64,000 nucleotides of DNA from Qipengyuania xiamenensis (GCF_019711495.1 NZ_JAIGNM010000001.1:1550001-1614000); one strand, 5' to 3'; numbered from the stretch's first letter, positions 1-9,357 are shown. Notes: a model not told the origin generated them from the sequence alone. Numbers and translations are program-made.

Positions 1-1
1 G

Positions 2-331
2 ACCGAGGCAAAGGATTTCACCGCGGCCAAGGCGGACTTCGAAAAGGCAGGCACCTACCTTCTCGGCGTGAGCAAGGATTCGGCGAAGAAGCACCAGAAC
101 TTCATCGCCAAGCACGATCTCACGGTAGACCTCGCCACCGATGCGGAGGAAAACGGCCTGTCGGACGAGCTCGGCGTCTGGGGCGAGAAGAAGAATTACG
201 GGCGCACCTATATGGGCATGATCCGTTCGACCTACCTGCTGGACGAAGACGGCAAGATCCTGCGCATCTGGCCCAAGGTCCGCGTGAAAGGTCATGTCGA
301 CGAAGTGCTGGAGGCCGCGCGCGGCGCATGA
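2..331 (+). CDS. bcp: Thioredoxin-dependent thiol peroxidase Bcp, 3' part
   Basis: This is the C-terminal two thirds (about 109 residues) of a Bcp/PrxQ-type peroxiredoxin, which reduces peroxides with thioredoxin in the cytoplasm. The first visible residues, TEAKDF, are those that normally follow the peroxidatic cysteine in the PGCT-TEA motif, so the window starts just after the active site and the catalytic Cys lies off the edge. Downstream family features are present: a GVSKDS strand-loop, LATDAEE, and the STYLLDEDGKI beta strand near the end. The stop overlaps the ATG of the next gene (ATGA), which suggests translational coupling. The assignment rests on remembered family patterns and is strong despite the truncation. 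Confidence 0.9.
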   Translation, partial: TEAKDFTAAKADFEKAGTYLLGVSKDSAKKHQNFIAKHDLTVDLATDAEENGLSDELGVWGEKKNYGRTYMGMIRSTYLLDEDGKILRIWPKVRVKGHVDEVLEAARGA

Positions 332-1116
332 CCTCTGTCGCCCGTGCCATTCGCGATGCCCTGCTGACAGGTGACAAGACCGCCAAGGTCTTCGCCACCC
401 GCAAGCTCGCACGCGACTGGCGGCAGGGGCGGCTCGACTTCACTTTCGACTGCCCCATGCCAGAGCGACCCGAATGGCCCGACGAGCTGGAATTGCGCCT
501 GCCCCGCGACATGCCGCGGCGCGGCAAGGGCGGTAGCGAGAAGGGCCGCATCGCGCTGTGGCACGCGCTCGCCCATATCGAGTTCGTCGCCATCGACCTT
601 GCGCTCGACATGGCCGGGCGATTCGGCGAATCGATGGGACAAGTCTTTGTTTCTGATTTTCTTTCTGTCGCCGCAGACGAGGCGATGCACTTCGCATTGC
701 TCGAGCGAAAACTCGATTCGCTCGATTCGCACTATGGAGCGTTGCCTGCGCACGACGGGCTGTGGAGCGCCGCGCAAGACACTGCGCATGACGTGGCCGC
801 GCGGCTTGCGATCGTTCCCATGGTCCTCGAAGCGCGCGGCCTCGACGTCACTCCGGCGACGCTTGAAAGGGTCGCCAGGCAAGGTGATGAAAACGGGGCG
901 AAAATTCTGCAGCGAATCCTTGACGACGAAATCCGTCATGTCGCCTTCGGTTCAAAGCACTTTCGCGCAGTCTGCCGGGCGCGTGGCGAGAACCCGCCGG
1001 AATCATGGCAGAAATTAGTCAAAACGCATTTTTCGGGAGGGCTAAAGCCACCATTCAACGACTCGGCGCGTTCCGCAGCCGGTTTATCGCGGGACTTCTA
1101 CGCTGGTATTGCGTGA
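328..1116 (+). CDS. DUF455 ferritin-like domain protein
   Basis: The 262-aa product matches the DUF455 family, a ferritin-like four-helix fold of uncertain function. Candidate metal-binding carboxylate/histidine pairs are visible in order: HIEFVAIDLALD near residue 87, DEAMHFALLE near 116, an MVLEARGLD segment near 168, and DDEIRHVAFG near 201. This spacing is typical of a di-iron or tRNA-hydroxylase-like ferritin helix bundle. The start overlaps the bcp stop by four bases, so the two genes are probably co-translated. A role beside a peroxiredoxin in oxidative stress or iron handling is only inference. No signal peptide or membrane segment is seen. Confidence 0.85.
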   Translation: MTSVARAIRDALLTGDKTAKVFATRKLARDWRQGRLDFTFDCPMPERPEWPDELELRLPRDMPRRGKGGSEKGRIALWHALAHIEFVAIDLALDMAGRFGESMGQVFVSDFLSVAADEAMHFALLERKLDSLDSHYGALPAHDGLWSAAQDTAHDVAARLAIVPMVLEARGLDVTPATLERVARQGDENGAKILQRILDDEIRHVAFGSKHFRAVCRARGENPPESWQKLVKTHFSGGLKPPFNDSARSAAGLSRDFYAGIA

Positions 1117-1255
1117 TTAACCTTTAGGCCCATAACCCATACTCACGAATTGCCGGGGGGTTCCGGCGGGACAGAAATTATGACGGATGAGCAGCCGGGA
1201 CGCTCTCATCGGTCAGGGATAAGAAGGCGCATCAGCGCCGACGGACGGGTTTAGC

Positions 1256-1954
1256 ATGATCATCAAGCGCGCATCGCTTGCTTTCACCATGGCTGCTGCA
1301 GGAATGCTGGTTGCCGCCGCTCCGGCTCAGGCCGGAACCGACGGCGTCACCGCTGCGACCTCCGCTGCCGAAGGCGCGATCGATATCTCGAAGGTCAGCG
1401 ACAGCGCTGCCGGAAGCGAAGATGCACAGTTCACCGAACTGTTCGCTCGTTGGGAAAACCCGACCGCTGCTCCGGCCATCACCGCTCCGCAGGTTTCGGT
1501 TCCTTCGCGCATGCCGCTCGAAGATGCACGGCTGACCAGCGATTACGGCATGCGCACGCATCCCGTTCTCAAGCGTCGCCTCGGTCACAAGGGCGTCGAT
1601 CTCGCCGCTCCGACCGGCACGCCGATCTACGCCACTGCCGACGGTTACGTCTCGAAGGCACAGCGCTGGTCGAGCTACGGCAACTTCGTCTCGATCGAGC
1701 ATGGCGCCCGGATCCAGACCCGTTATGCGCACATGTCGAGCATCGCGGTCGCCCCGGGCACCCGCGTCAAGAAGGGCGAACTCATCGGCTACGTCGGTTC
1801 GACCGGCCGTTCGACCGGCCCGCACCTTCACTATGAAGTCCGCATCGACGGCGAAGCGGTGAACCCGGTTCCCTACATGATCGAATCGGAAGCCCAGCAG
1901 GCCTTCGCGATCGCGATCGGCGAAGGTGGCCAGGGCGGCAACGACGAAGAATAA
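1256..1954 (+). CDS. Secreted M23 (LytM) peptidoglycan endopeptidase
   Basis: This is a 232-aa exported protein. Residues 1-26 form a Sec signal peptide ending APAQA. A low-complexity linker (about 27-90) is followed by a LytM/M23 domain at about 95-205. The zinc ligands are visible as H111 and D115 (GHKGVD) and H192 (HLH), with the catalytic His at 159 (YAHM), so the enzyme should be active on cell-wall cross-links in the periplasm. The domain is short and carries no LysM module. The gene stands alone, preceded by a 139-base gap with no clear Shine-Dalgarno and followed by a strong terminator, so it is probably monocistronic. Confidence 0.93.
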   Translation: MIIKRASLAFTMAAAGMLVAAAPAQAGTDGVTAATSAAEGAIDISKVSDSAAGSEDAQFTELFARWENPTAAPAITAPQVSVPSRMPLEDARLTSDYGMRTHPVLKRRLGHKGVDLAAPTGTPIYATADGYVSKAQRWSSYGNFVSIEHGARIQTRYAHMSSIAVAPGTRVKKGELIGYVGSTGRSTGPHLHYEVRIDGEAVNPVPYMIESEAQQAFAIAIGEGGQGGNDEE

Positions 1955-1986
1955 TTCGTCGAACCGGCTTCACTGGAAAGAATAAG

Positions 1987-2019
1987 AAAGGCGGCGGGGA
2001 CATCCCGACCGCCTTTTTT
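1987..2019 (+). terminator. Rho-independent terminator of the LytM gene
   Basis: The arm AAAGGCGG (1987-1994) pairs with CCGCCTTT (2009-2016). An inner CGGG/CCCG helix extends the stem, and six T follow. It sits 32 bases after the stop codon. Confidence 0.85.
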
Positions 2020-2107
2020 CTTGCCCGCAGGCCTGTGGTGGTTACGTTTCACCTTGCAACCGGACGAGTCCCGAAACGTGGACCGCCGGAAGGAGAGAGG
2101 ACCATAG

Positions 2108-3655
2108 ATGCACCCGATCACGCATGCACAGGCGCGCCCCGACCATCCCGCAATCATCATGTCGGGCAGCGGAAAGACGATGACCTATGGCGAGATGGAC
2201 GACTATGCCAACCGCTTCGCCCAGCTCCTGCGCGCAAGGGGTCTGAACCGGCACGATCACTTCGGCGTATTGATGGAAAACACCATTCACTACCTGCCGA
2301 TCGCCTGGGGCTCGCAGCGCGCAGGTACGATGATGGTCCCCGTTTCGACCCGCCTGACCGCACCCGAGATCTGCTACATCCTCAATGATGCGGGCGTGAA
2401 GCTGCTGATCACCACCCGCAAGTTCGATGACCGCATCGACGATATCCGCGCAGGGTGCGGCGACATGGAAATCCTCGTGCTTGGCGGAGAGGGTGACGAG
2501 GATTACGAGGCCGCGCTCGCCGCACAGCCTTCGGACCCGATCGTCGACCAGGCCCCGGGCCAGTACATGCTCTATTCCTCGGGCACGACCGGCAGCCCCA
2601 AGGGCGTGCGACCCGCACCGCCCGACAGCGAAGATATCGAGGCTGTCCCCGCGCTGGTCGGCCTCGCCGTCATGGGTGCCGGCATGCCGGCGGATGGCAG
2701 CATGGTCTATCTCTCGCCCGCACCGCTCTACCACGCCGCCCCGCTCGGCTGGTGCACTACCGCCCAGCGTCTCGGCGGGACGGTCGTGGTGATGGAGCAT
2801 TTCGAGCCCAAGCACGCGCTGGAGACGATCGAGAAATACAAGGTCACCGACAGCCAGTGGGTGCCGACGCATTTCGTACGCATGCTCAAGCTCGAGCCGC
2901 ATGAGCGCGAGGGTTACGACCTTTCCAGCCACCAGCGCGCCCTCCATGCGGCGGCGCCCTGCCCCGTGCCGATCAAGCGCGAGATGATCGAATGGTGGGG
3001 TCCGATCATCAATGAATATTACGCCGGCAGCGAAGGGATCGGCATGACGTTGATCAAGGCCGAGGACTGGCTGACCCATCCGGGCAGCGTGGGTCGGGCG
3101 ATCTACGGCAAACTCCATGTCTGCGATGGCGACGGCAACGAGATCCCCGCCGGACAGGACGGCCTGCTGTTCTTCGAAAACGACCTCATCCCGACCTATC
3201 ACAACGATCCGGAGAAGACGGCCGAGGCGATGCATCCCAAGGGCTGGATGACACTGGGCGATATCGGCCACCTCGACGAGGACGGTTTCCTCTACCTGAC
3301 CGACCGCAAGAGCCACATGATCATTTCGGGCGGGGTGAACATCTACCCGCAGGAAATCGAAAACCTGCTGGTCACCCATGACAAGGTCATGGACGCCGCC
3401 GTCATCGGCGCCCCCTGCCCCGATTTCGGCGAGAAGGTCGTCGCGGTAGTCCAGCCGATGGACATGGCGGAGGCTGGCGACAGCCTCGAGGCGGAACTGC
3501 GCGATTTCCTTGCCCCCAGCCTTGCCAAGATCAAGATGCCGAAGCTGTTCGACTTCCGCCCCGAACTCCCGCGCGAAGCGAACGGCAAGCTCTACAAGCG
3601 AGAACTCCGCGATGAATACGCACGGAAGGCAGAAGAAGAAACGGAGCAGGCGTGA
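2108..3655 (+). CDS. AMP-forming acyl-CoA synthetase / ligase
   Basis: This 515-aa member of the ANL superfamily should activate a carboxylic acid through an acyl-adenylate to the CoA thioester. The core motifs are all present: YSSGTTGSPKGV (A3, about residue 156), NEYYAGSEG (A5, about 302), YLTDRKSHMIISGG (A8, about 396) and the catalytic lysine context REANGKLYKREL near 485. A GGAGAGAGG ribosome site precedes the ATG. The next gene, a cytochrome P450, starts at the stop codon, so the pair likely handles one substrate. An aromatic, terpenoid or fatty acid derived from P450 oxidation is plausible, but the specificity cannot be read from the sequence. Confidence 0.9.
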   Translation: MHPITHAQARPDHPAIIMSGSGKTMTYGEMDDYANRFAQLLRARGLNRHDHFGVLMENTIHYLPIAWGSQRAGTMMVPVSTRLTAPEICYILNDAGVKLLITTRKFDDRIDDIRAGCGDMEILVLGGEGDEDYEAALAAQPSDPIVDQAPGQYMLYSSGTTGSPKGVRPAPPDSEDIEAVPALVGLAVMGAGMPADGSMVYLSPAPLYHAAPLGWCTTAQRLGGTVVVMEHFEPKHALETIEKYKVTDSQWVPTHFVRMLKLEPHEREGYDLSSHQRALHAAAPCPVPIKREMIEWWGPIINEYYAGSEGIGMTLIKAEDWLTHPGSVGRAIYGKLHVCDGDGNEIPAGQDGLLFFENDLIPTYHNDPEKTAEAMHPKGWMTLGDIGHLDEDGFLYLTDRKSHMIISGGVNIYPQEIENLLVTHDKVMDAAVIGAPCPDFGEKVVAVVQPMDMAEAGDSLEAELRDFLAPSLAKIKMPKLFDFRPELPREANGKLYKRELRDEYARKAEEETEQA

Positions 3656-4974
3656 TGGCAACCCAGGCGAAACCAAGGCTCGATCCCGAAACCGCCTATG
3701 AGGTGATCTCTCCCGAGAGCTACGCGCACTGGGACCCGCTGCTCGATACATTCGACCGCCTGCGCGAAGAAGCTCCGGTCGCCTGGGTCGAGGATCCGGA
3801 AGGCCGCCACCCGCCGTTCTGGCTGGTCACCCGCTATGACGACGTGATGCGCATTTCGAAGGACAATGCGACCTTCCTGAACAATCCGCAGACGGTCGTC
3901 TTCAGCCTCACCGAGGGGATCGAGTTCGCCAAGAACCTCACCGGCGGCAGCCCCCACATGGTCGCCAGCCTCGTCACCTTCGACGCACCCATTCACATGA
4001 AGTACCGCAAGCTTACGCAGGAATGGTTCATGCCCAAGAACCTGCGCCAGATCGAGGACGAGGTTCGCGAGCTTGCGCACAAGACCGTCGACCGGTTGCT
4101 CGAAGCGGGAGAGGGCGGGCCTGGGGGACAAGACAGCGTCGATTTCTGCAAGCTCGTCTCGCAGCCCTATCCGCTGCACGTCGTGATGCAGATTCTCGGC
4201 GTGCCCGAAGAGGACGAGCCGCGCATGCTCATGCTCACCCAGCAGATGTTCGGCGGACAGGACGAGGATCTGAACCAGTCGGGCATGAAGGATTTGCCAC
4301 CCGAGGCGATCACCCAGCTGGTCGCCGGCGCGGTGAAGGATTTCGAGGCCTATTTCGCGAAGCTGACCGCCGAAAAGCGTGCCAATCCAACCGACGATGT
4401 TGCCAGCACGATCGCCAATGCCACTGTCGACGGAGAGCCGCTCAACGACCGCGACATGATGGGCTATTACATCATCGTCGCCGCCGCGGGGCACGACACC
4501 ACGAGCGCCAGCACCGCAGGCGCGATGCTGGCTCTCGCGCAGGACCCCGAACAATGGGCGCGGGTGCGGGAAGACCGCTCGCTGCTGCCCGGTATCGTCG
4601 AGGAAGCGATCCGCTGGACCAGCCCGGTACAGCACTTCATGCGCACCGCGGCAGAAGACACCGAGGTCGGCGGGCAGGAAATCGCGAAAGGCGACTGGCT
4701 GATGATCAACTACGTCGCCGCCAACCACGATCCCGCGCAGTTCGAGAACCCGCGCAAGTTCGACGCCAGCCGGAGCCCGAACCGCCACCTCGCATTCGGC
4801 GCGGGCGCGCATCAGTGCCTTGGCCTGCACCTTGCCCGGCTGGAGATGCGCATCCTCTTCGAAGTCCTCCTCGACCGGATCGAGACAGTCGAATTGGCGG
4901 GCGAACCCAAGCGCGCCAAGTCGACCTTCGTCGGCGGGCTGAAGACGCTGCCGCTACGCATCAGGACCGCCTGA
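3655..4974 (+). CDS. Cytochrome P450, CYP108-like
   Basis: This 439-aa soluble bacterial P450 has the I-helix oxygen-activation motif AAAGHDTTSAS near residue 279, the K-helix E-A-I-R, and the heme loop FGAGAHQCLG with axial Cys at 388. Overall it recalls the CYP108 family (terpineol or aromatic hydroxylases known from sphingomonads), a resemblance judged from memory and not computed. I chose ATG 3655, which overlaps the ligase stop (TGATG); an in-frame GTG at 3652 is the alternative. It needs electrons from a ferredoxin and a reductase. A candidate reductase is encoded at 28620, but no [2Fe-2S] ferredoxin gene was found in the window. Confidence 0.93.
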   Translation: MATQAKPRLDPETAYEVISPESYAHWDPLLDTFDRLREEAPVAWVEDPEGRHPPFWLVTRYDDVMRISKDNATFLNNPQTVVFSLTEGIEFAKNLTGGSPHMVASLVTFDAPIHMKYRKLTQEWFMPKNLRQIEDEVRELAHKTVDRLLEAGEGGPGGQDSVDFCKLVSQPYPLHVVMQILGVPEEDEPRMLMLTQQMFGGQDEDLNQSGMKDLPPEAITQLVAGAVKDFEAYFAKLTAEKRANPTDDVASTIANATVDGEPLNDRDMMGYYIIVAAAGHDTTSASTAGAMLALAQDPEQWARVREDRSLLPGIVEEAIRWTSPVQHFMRTAAEDTEVGGQEIAKGDWLMINYVAANHDPAQFENPRKFDASRSPNRHLAFGAGAHQCLGLHLARLEMRILFEVLLDRIETVELAGEPKRAKSTFVGGLKTLPLRIRTA

Positions 4975-4975
4975 G

Positions 4976-5626
4976 ATGGGGGCCTGGGGTGCAGGGCCGT
5001 TCGACAATGACGATGCTCTCGATGCAATCGACGAATTCGACAGTGTCGAGGCGATCGGTGCACAATTCACCGTTGCCGGCCTCGAAGGCTATATCGAAGC
5101 AGATCAGGCAAGCCTCATCATTGCCGCCGCCGAATGCGTCGCGGCAATGCGTGGACATCCGCACCCCGACCTACCCAACGAGCTGGCAGAGCGCACCAGC
5201 ACTTTCGGAAAACCATCGCTCGAACTCTTCAACAGCGCGCGCGACAACATCTCGGCAGTTATGTCGCGCAGCGAATTGTGCGAATTATGGGCAGAGGAAG
5301 GCTCCGGAGACTGGAACCGCGAGATGACCGACCTGGTCGCGCGGCTGAACGAGCCCCAGGCCGCGCCGGGCAAGAAGAAGGCCAAGAAAAAGCCGGTCGA
5401 CAATCCCTCACCTTGTGCGTTCTGCGACCGGCCGATGGGCAAGGAGGAAATGTCGATGTTCGACATCTCGCTGGCCGACGGCATGGGGAACTCCCTCAAG
5501 CAGGGCGGCTGGGCACATATCTCCTGCCTCAACGCCGCGCTTCATCCCAAGCACATGATCCAGAACTGGCAATTCGACCAAGAGCTGCTCGACTTCGCGA
5601 TGAAGAAATTGCGCGAGGACGACTAG
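4976..5626 (+). CDS. DUF4259 protein with C-terminal Cys/His-rich module
   Basis: The 216-aa protein begins with the DUF4259 signature GAWGAGPFDNDDALD. After a lysine/alanine-rich linker (about 125-140) comes a second module. It has CAFCDRPMG followed about 30 residues later by a WAHISC stretch, a CxxC...HxxC arrangement that looks like a zinc ribbon. Its function is unknown. It starts one base after the P450 stop and so belongs to the ligase/P450 operon, although a role in that pathway is only suggested by position. No membrane segment or signal peptide is present. Confidence 0.75.
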   Translation: MGAWGAGPFDNDDALDAIDEFDSVEAIGAQFTVAGLEGYIEADQASLIIAAAECVAAMRGHPHPDLPNELAERTSTFGKPSLELFNSARDNISAVMSRSELCELWAEEGSGDWNREMTDLVARLNEPQAAPGKKKAKKKPVDNPSPCAFCDRPMGKEEMSMFDISLADGMGNSLKQGGWAHISCLNAALHPKHMIQNWQFDQELLDFAMKKLREDD

Positions 5627-5827
5627 CAGCTCCAAAGCGAAATCGTTCTTGCGCTTCCCCAAGTCAAACCCGCGCAATTGCGGGGAAAATCGAACTCGGT
5701 TCGTCGCATATTCCTACGGTTCATCGCAGGAATTTGCTAAGTGAACCACATGACTACAACAGTAGGACGATCCGCTTTCGGGTGAAACCGGAGGGCGGGA
5801 CTTCCTGCGCATAAGAAAGGGGGGAAC

Positions 5828-6466
5828 ATGACATTACTAGAGCCGCACAACATGCCGTTTGCGGCCGCTCTTGGCATCATGCTCGTCCTCGCGATCGTAC
5901 AGATGATCGGTGTCGCCGATTTCGGTGATGCGGATGTCGATCTGGACGTGGATGGCGAGGGTTTGCCGGACGCGGGAATGTTCGACGGGCTGCTGACGCT
6001 GCTCGGCATCGGACGCATCCCGCTGACGATCTGGCTGGCGCTGTTCCTGCTCATGTTCGCAGGTATCGGCCTGTCGATCCAGGAGCTCGCGACAAGCCTC
6101 ACCGGCGGCCCGCTCTACAGCTGGCTTGCCGCGCTGATCGCCGGCGTCGCCGCGCTTCCCGTGACGGGCCTCTTCGCCCGGCCGCTGGGACGCATCTTGC
6201 CCAAGGACCACACGACCGCTGTCAGCACCGAAAGCCTCGTCGGCCGGCGTGCGACGATCAGCATCGGTGTGGCCCGCGCGGGATCTCCTGCGCGAGCGAG
6301 GGTGAAGGACATTCACGGCCAGACCCACCGGGTCATGGTGGAGCCACACGAGGAATCGAGCGAACTCCACGAAGGCGACGAGGTCCTGCTCGTCCGCCGC
6401 GATGGCAACCAATTCTACGCGACCGCGCTCGCCGAGCGCCGCCTGTCGCCAACAGACAATCAATAA
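5828..6466 (+). CDS. YqiJ-like membrane protein with OB-fold (flotillin partner)
   Basis: This 212-aa inner-membrane protein has an N-terminal hydrophobic helix, an acidic loop (DADVDLDVDGE), two further membrane helices at about 58-80 and 95-115, and a soluble C-terminal beta-rich OB-like/NfeD-type domain (about 135-205). It matches the YqiJ family, which is encoded next to YqiK flotillins. That arrangement holds here: the flotillin gene starts 9 bases downstream behind a perfect AAGGAGGAG site. A strong AGGGGGG site precedes this start. The likely role is assembly of, or proteostasis in, flotillin-organised membrane domains. No NfeD-type serine-protease domain is present. Confidence 0.85.
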   Translation: MTLLEPHNMPFAAALGIMLVLAIVQMIGVADFGDADVDLDVDGEGLPDAGMFDGLLTLLGIGRIPLTIWLALFLLMFAGIGLSIQELATSLTGGPLYSWLAALIAGVAALPVTGLFARPLGRILPKDHTTAVSTESLVGRRATISIGVARAGSPARARVKDIHGQTHRVMVEPHEESSELHEGDEVLLVRRDGNQFYATALAERRLSPTDNQ

Positions 6467-6475
6467 GGAGGAGCA

Positions 6476-8212
6476 ATGGACAATCTATTTGGAACATCAC
6501 TGGTAATGATCGGGGGTGCCACTCTACTCGGCATCATCATCATCACCTTCCTGCTGAAGATGTATCGCCGTGCCTCGAAGGAAATTGCCTTCGTGCGTAC
6601 CGGCGTGGGCGGCGAAAAGGTCGTGATGAACGGGGGCGCTCTGGTGCTACCGGTCTTCCACGAAACCATGCCGGTCAACATGAACACGCTGGTGCTTTCG
6701 GTCATCCGCCGCGATGGCGAAGCGCTCATCACGCTCGACCGCCTGCGGATCGACGTGAAGGCGGAGTTCTACGTCCGCGTGAAGCCCGATGCCGAAGCGA
6801 TCGCCATGGCGGCGCAGACGCTGGGCCAGCGCACGATGCAGCCCGAAGCCCTGAAGGACCTCGTCGAAGGCAAATTCGTCGACGCGCTGCGCAGCGTTGC
6901 TGCCGGCATGACGATGAACGAGCTGCACGAACAGCGTGCCGACTTCGTCCAGAAGGTGCAGCAGGTGTCGTCGAACGACCTCGCCATGAACGGCCTGGAG
7001 CTGGAATCGGTCTCGCTGACCGGTCTCGACCAGACGAGCATCGAGCACTTCAACGCGAACAACGCCTTCGACGCCGAAGGTCTGACCAAGCTGACCGAGC
7101 AGATCGAGGCGCGCAAGAAACTGCGCAACGACATCGAGCAGGACACGCGCGTGCAGATGGAAACGAAGAACCTCGAGGCGGACGCCAAGAGCTTCGAAAT
7201 CGGGCGCGACAAGGAATATGCCCGCCTCCAGCAGGAGCGCGAGGTGGAAATCCGCCGCGCCGCGCAGGCCTCGGAAATCGCCCGCGAACAGGCAGAGCGC
7301 AGCCGCGAGGCGGACGCTGCCCGGATCGAGGCGAAGAAGCAGGTCGACGCGCAGCAGATCGAAGCCGACCGTCTCGTCGAAGAGGCACGGATCGACCAGC
7401 AGCGTGCGCTCGAAATCGCCCGGCAGGAGCAGCAGATCGCGGTCCAGAACAAGAGCCGCGAGGAAAGCCAGGCCAAGGCAGAGGCTGACGAAGCCCGCGC
7501 CAAGGCGGTTGCCGCCGAGGAGCAGGTCTCGACCAGCCGCGAAACCGAGATCGCCGAGCGTCAGAAGCGCATCGAGCTGATCGAGGCATCGAAGCAGGCC
7601 GAGCGCGACGCGATCAGCGTCCGCGTGGAAGCCGAGGCCGAGAAGGACGCTGCCACCAACCGCGCCGAAGCGCTGCGCCTCGAAGCGCAGGGTGAGGCCG
7701 AGGCCGAGAAGCTGCGTGCCGAAGCTGCACGCGTCCGCTTCGAAGTCGAGGCAGCGGGTCAGAAGGCGATCAACGAGGCAGCGAACATCCTGTCCTCGGA
7801 CCAGATCAGCCTGCAGACCAAGATGGCCCTGCTCAAGGTCCTGCCCGAACTGGTCAAGGAAAGCGCCAAGCCGATGGAGGCGATCGAGAGCATCAAGATC
7901 GTCCAGGTCGACGGCCTTACCAATGGCGGCGGCAAGGGAGACTCCGGCGGAGCAGCCAGTGTCGGCGGATCGGGCAACCTCGCGACCGACGCGGTCAGCG
8001 CAGCACTTGCCTACCGCGCGCAGGCTCCGGTGCTCGACGGGCTGATGAAGGAACTGGGCCTCGACGGCTCGAGCCTCAACAGCCTGGTCAAGGGCCCGGC
8101 AGAGCAGACCGGCGGGTTCGCAGTCGAAGAGGAAGCCGAAGCAAAGGAAGAGCCGAAAGCGCTTCCGGCGAACGGCAAGTCCGACGACAGCGACAAGACC
8201 GCCGATGCCTGA
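6476..8212 (+). CDS. Flotillin-family protein (YqiK-like)
   Basis: The 578-aa product has one N-terminal membrane helix (about 8-27), an SPFH/band-7 domain (about 30-190, including FVRTGVGGEKVVMNGG and the LDRLRIDVKAEFYV strand), and a very long coiled coil of E/A/R/K repeats (about 200-430). A flotillin-type C-terminus with glycine-rich and acidic tails follows. Such proteins form large oligomers that organise membrane microdomains. Two tandem copies of a QAEAEKLR-like AEAE segment lie near residues 395-420. It is co-transcribed with the YqiJ-like gene upstream and followed by a terminator. The length is close to E. coli YqiK (about 550 aa). Confidence 0.93.
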   Translation: MDNLFGTSLVMIGGATLLGIIIITFLLKMYRRASKEIAFVRTGVGGEKVVMNGGALVLPVFHETMPVNMNTLVLSVIRRDGEALITLDRLRIDVKAEFYVRVKPDAEAIAMAAQTLGQRTMQPEALKDLVEGKFVDALRSVAAGMTMNELHEQRADFVQKVQQVSSNDLAMNGLELESVSLTGLDQTSIEHFNANNAFDAEGLTKLTEQIEARKKLRNDIEQDTRVQMETKNLEADAKSFEIGRDKEYARLQQEREVEIRRAAQASEIAREQAERSREADAARIEAKKQVDAQQIEADRLVEEARIDQQRALEIARQEQQIAVQNKSREESQAKAEADEARAKAVAAEEQVSTSRETEIAERQKRIELIEASKQAERDAISVRVEAEAEKDAATNRAEALRLEAQGEAEAEKLRAEAARVRFEVEAAGQKAINEAANILSSDQISLQTKMALLKVLPELVKESAKPMEAIESIKIVQVDGLTNGGGKGDSGGAASVGGSGNLATDAVSAALAYRAQAPVLDGLMKELGLDGSSLNSLVKGPAEQTGGFAVEEEAEAKEEPKALPANGKSDDSDKTADA

Positions 8213-8236
8213 CCTCAAGGCGCAAGGCAAACGGGA

Positions 8237-8261
8237 GGGGGCGCTTCGGCGTCCCCTTTTT
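8237..8261 (+). terminator. Terminator after the flotillin operon
   Basis: GGGGGCGC (8237-8244), a TTCG tetraloop, and GCGTCCCC (8249-8256) form an 8-bp stem with one G-T pair, followed by TTTTT. It lies 25 bases after the stop. Confidence 0.85.
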
Positions 8262-8326
8262 CTTTGCCCTCTCCCTTGAACCCTTTTTTGTTGCCTGACC
8301 TCGGGTCGCAGGCCTAACCGCACCCC

Positions 8327-9331
8327 ATGAACGACACGCCCCGATGGACCATGCCCCCCGAATGGGCGCCGCAGGATTGGCTCTGGATCGGCTTCCCGCA
8401 CGATGCCGACGAATGGCCCGAGGTTCTCCCGGCGGCGCAGGAGCAGATTGCCGCCTTCGCCAATGCCGTGGCCGAAAGCGGGCAGCAAGTGCGCCTGCTG
8501 GTCCGCGATGCGAATAACGAGCAGCGCGCGCGCGACCTCGTCAGTAGCTCTGTGAAGCTGGAACGGCGCGCCTATGGCGATGTCTGGCTGCGCGACACCG
8601 GCCCGCTGGTCCTGACCGATGCGACCGGTCATCGCATGGCGCAGCGCTTCGGCTTCAATGGCTGGGGCGGGAAATACCTGATGGAGGGCGACCAGACCAT
8701 CGGCGCGCAACTCGCTGAAGACGAAGGTCTACATGTCGACATCGGCGACTGGATCCTTGAAGGCGGCGCGATCGATGGCGACGGCACCGGCTTGGTCGCG
8801 ACTACCGAGCAATGCCTGCTCAACCCCAATCGCAACCCGCAGCTGACCCGCGAGGAGATCGAGGAGCGGCTGAAGTCCGATCTCGGCTTCAACCGTGTGC
8901 TCTGGCTCGGAGACGGGCTGATCAACGACCACACCGACGGGCATGTCGACAATCTCGCCCGTTTCGTTGGCGCGAACACGCTGGCCCTGCCCCGCGCGAC
9001 CGGCAGCGACGATCCCAATGCGGAAATCTATGCCGATGCCAAGGCCCGCGCGGAAGCGGCCGGTGTCGCCGTTGTCGAGATTCCGTCACCGGGCCGTATC
9101 ACCAGCGGCGACCGGATCGAGCCCGCGAGCTACGCCAATTTCGCGATCACGAGCCATCTCGTCGTCGTGCCGACCTTCGGCAGCCCCTATGACGAAGAAG
9201 GCGTTGCGGCGATTGCGGACCTCTTCCCGGATCGCGCCACGATCGGCCTCAGGGGCGACGCAGTGCTCGCTGGTGGAGGCGGATTCCACTGTGCCAGCCA
9301 GCAAATGCCGGCCGCCCGGGCCCGAATTTAA
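8327..9331 (+). CDS. aguA: Agmatine deiminase
   Basis: This 334-aa member of the peptidyl-arginine-deiminase-like fold hydrolyses agmatine to N-carbamoylputrescine and ammonia in putrescine synthesis. Diagnostic residues are seen: the substrate-binding YGDVWLRDTGP near 85, the DHTDGHVDN catalytic histidine region near 205, and the nucleophile C322 in GGGGFHCASQQ. The length is typical for AguA. N-carbamoylputrescine amidase (aguB), often adjacent, is not in the window. The ribosome site is weak, and the start was chosen because the family N-terminus (MPPEW) begins a few residues later. Confidence 0.93.
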   Translation: MNDTPRWTMPPEWAPQDWLWIGFPHDADEWPEVLPAAQEQIAAFANAVAESGQQVRLLVRDANNEQRARDLVSSSVKLERRAYGDVWLRDTGPLVLTDATGHRMAQRFGFNGWGGKYLMEGDQTIGAQLAEDEGLHVDIGDWILEGGAIDGDGTGLVATTEQCLLNPNRNPQLTREEIEERLKSDLGFNRVLWLGDGLINDHTDGHVDNLARFVGANTLALPRATGSDDPNAEIYADAKARAEAAGVAVVEIPSPGRITSGDRIEPASYANFAITSHLVVVPTFGSPYDEEGVAAIADLFPDRATIGLRGDAVLAGGGGFHCASQQMPAARARI

Positions 9332-9357
9332 CCTTTCGTTAGGGTTTCGCACCGAGA

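Noticed and set aside
2042-3751. Open frame of 569 codons antisense to the acyl-CoA ligase
   Set aside because: Same GC-driven shadow effect. The sense frame has all adenylation motifs.
5669-5684. Hairpin CCCGC-GCAATT-GCGGG after the DUF4259 gene as a terminator
   Set aside because: On the plus strand it is followed by AAAAT, not T. The stem is only five bases.
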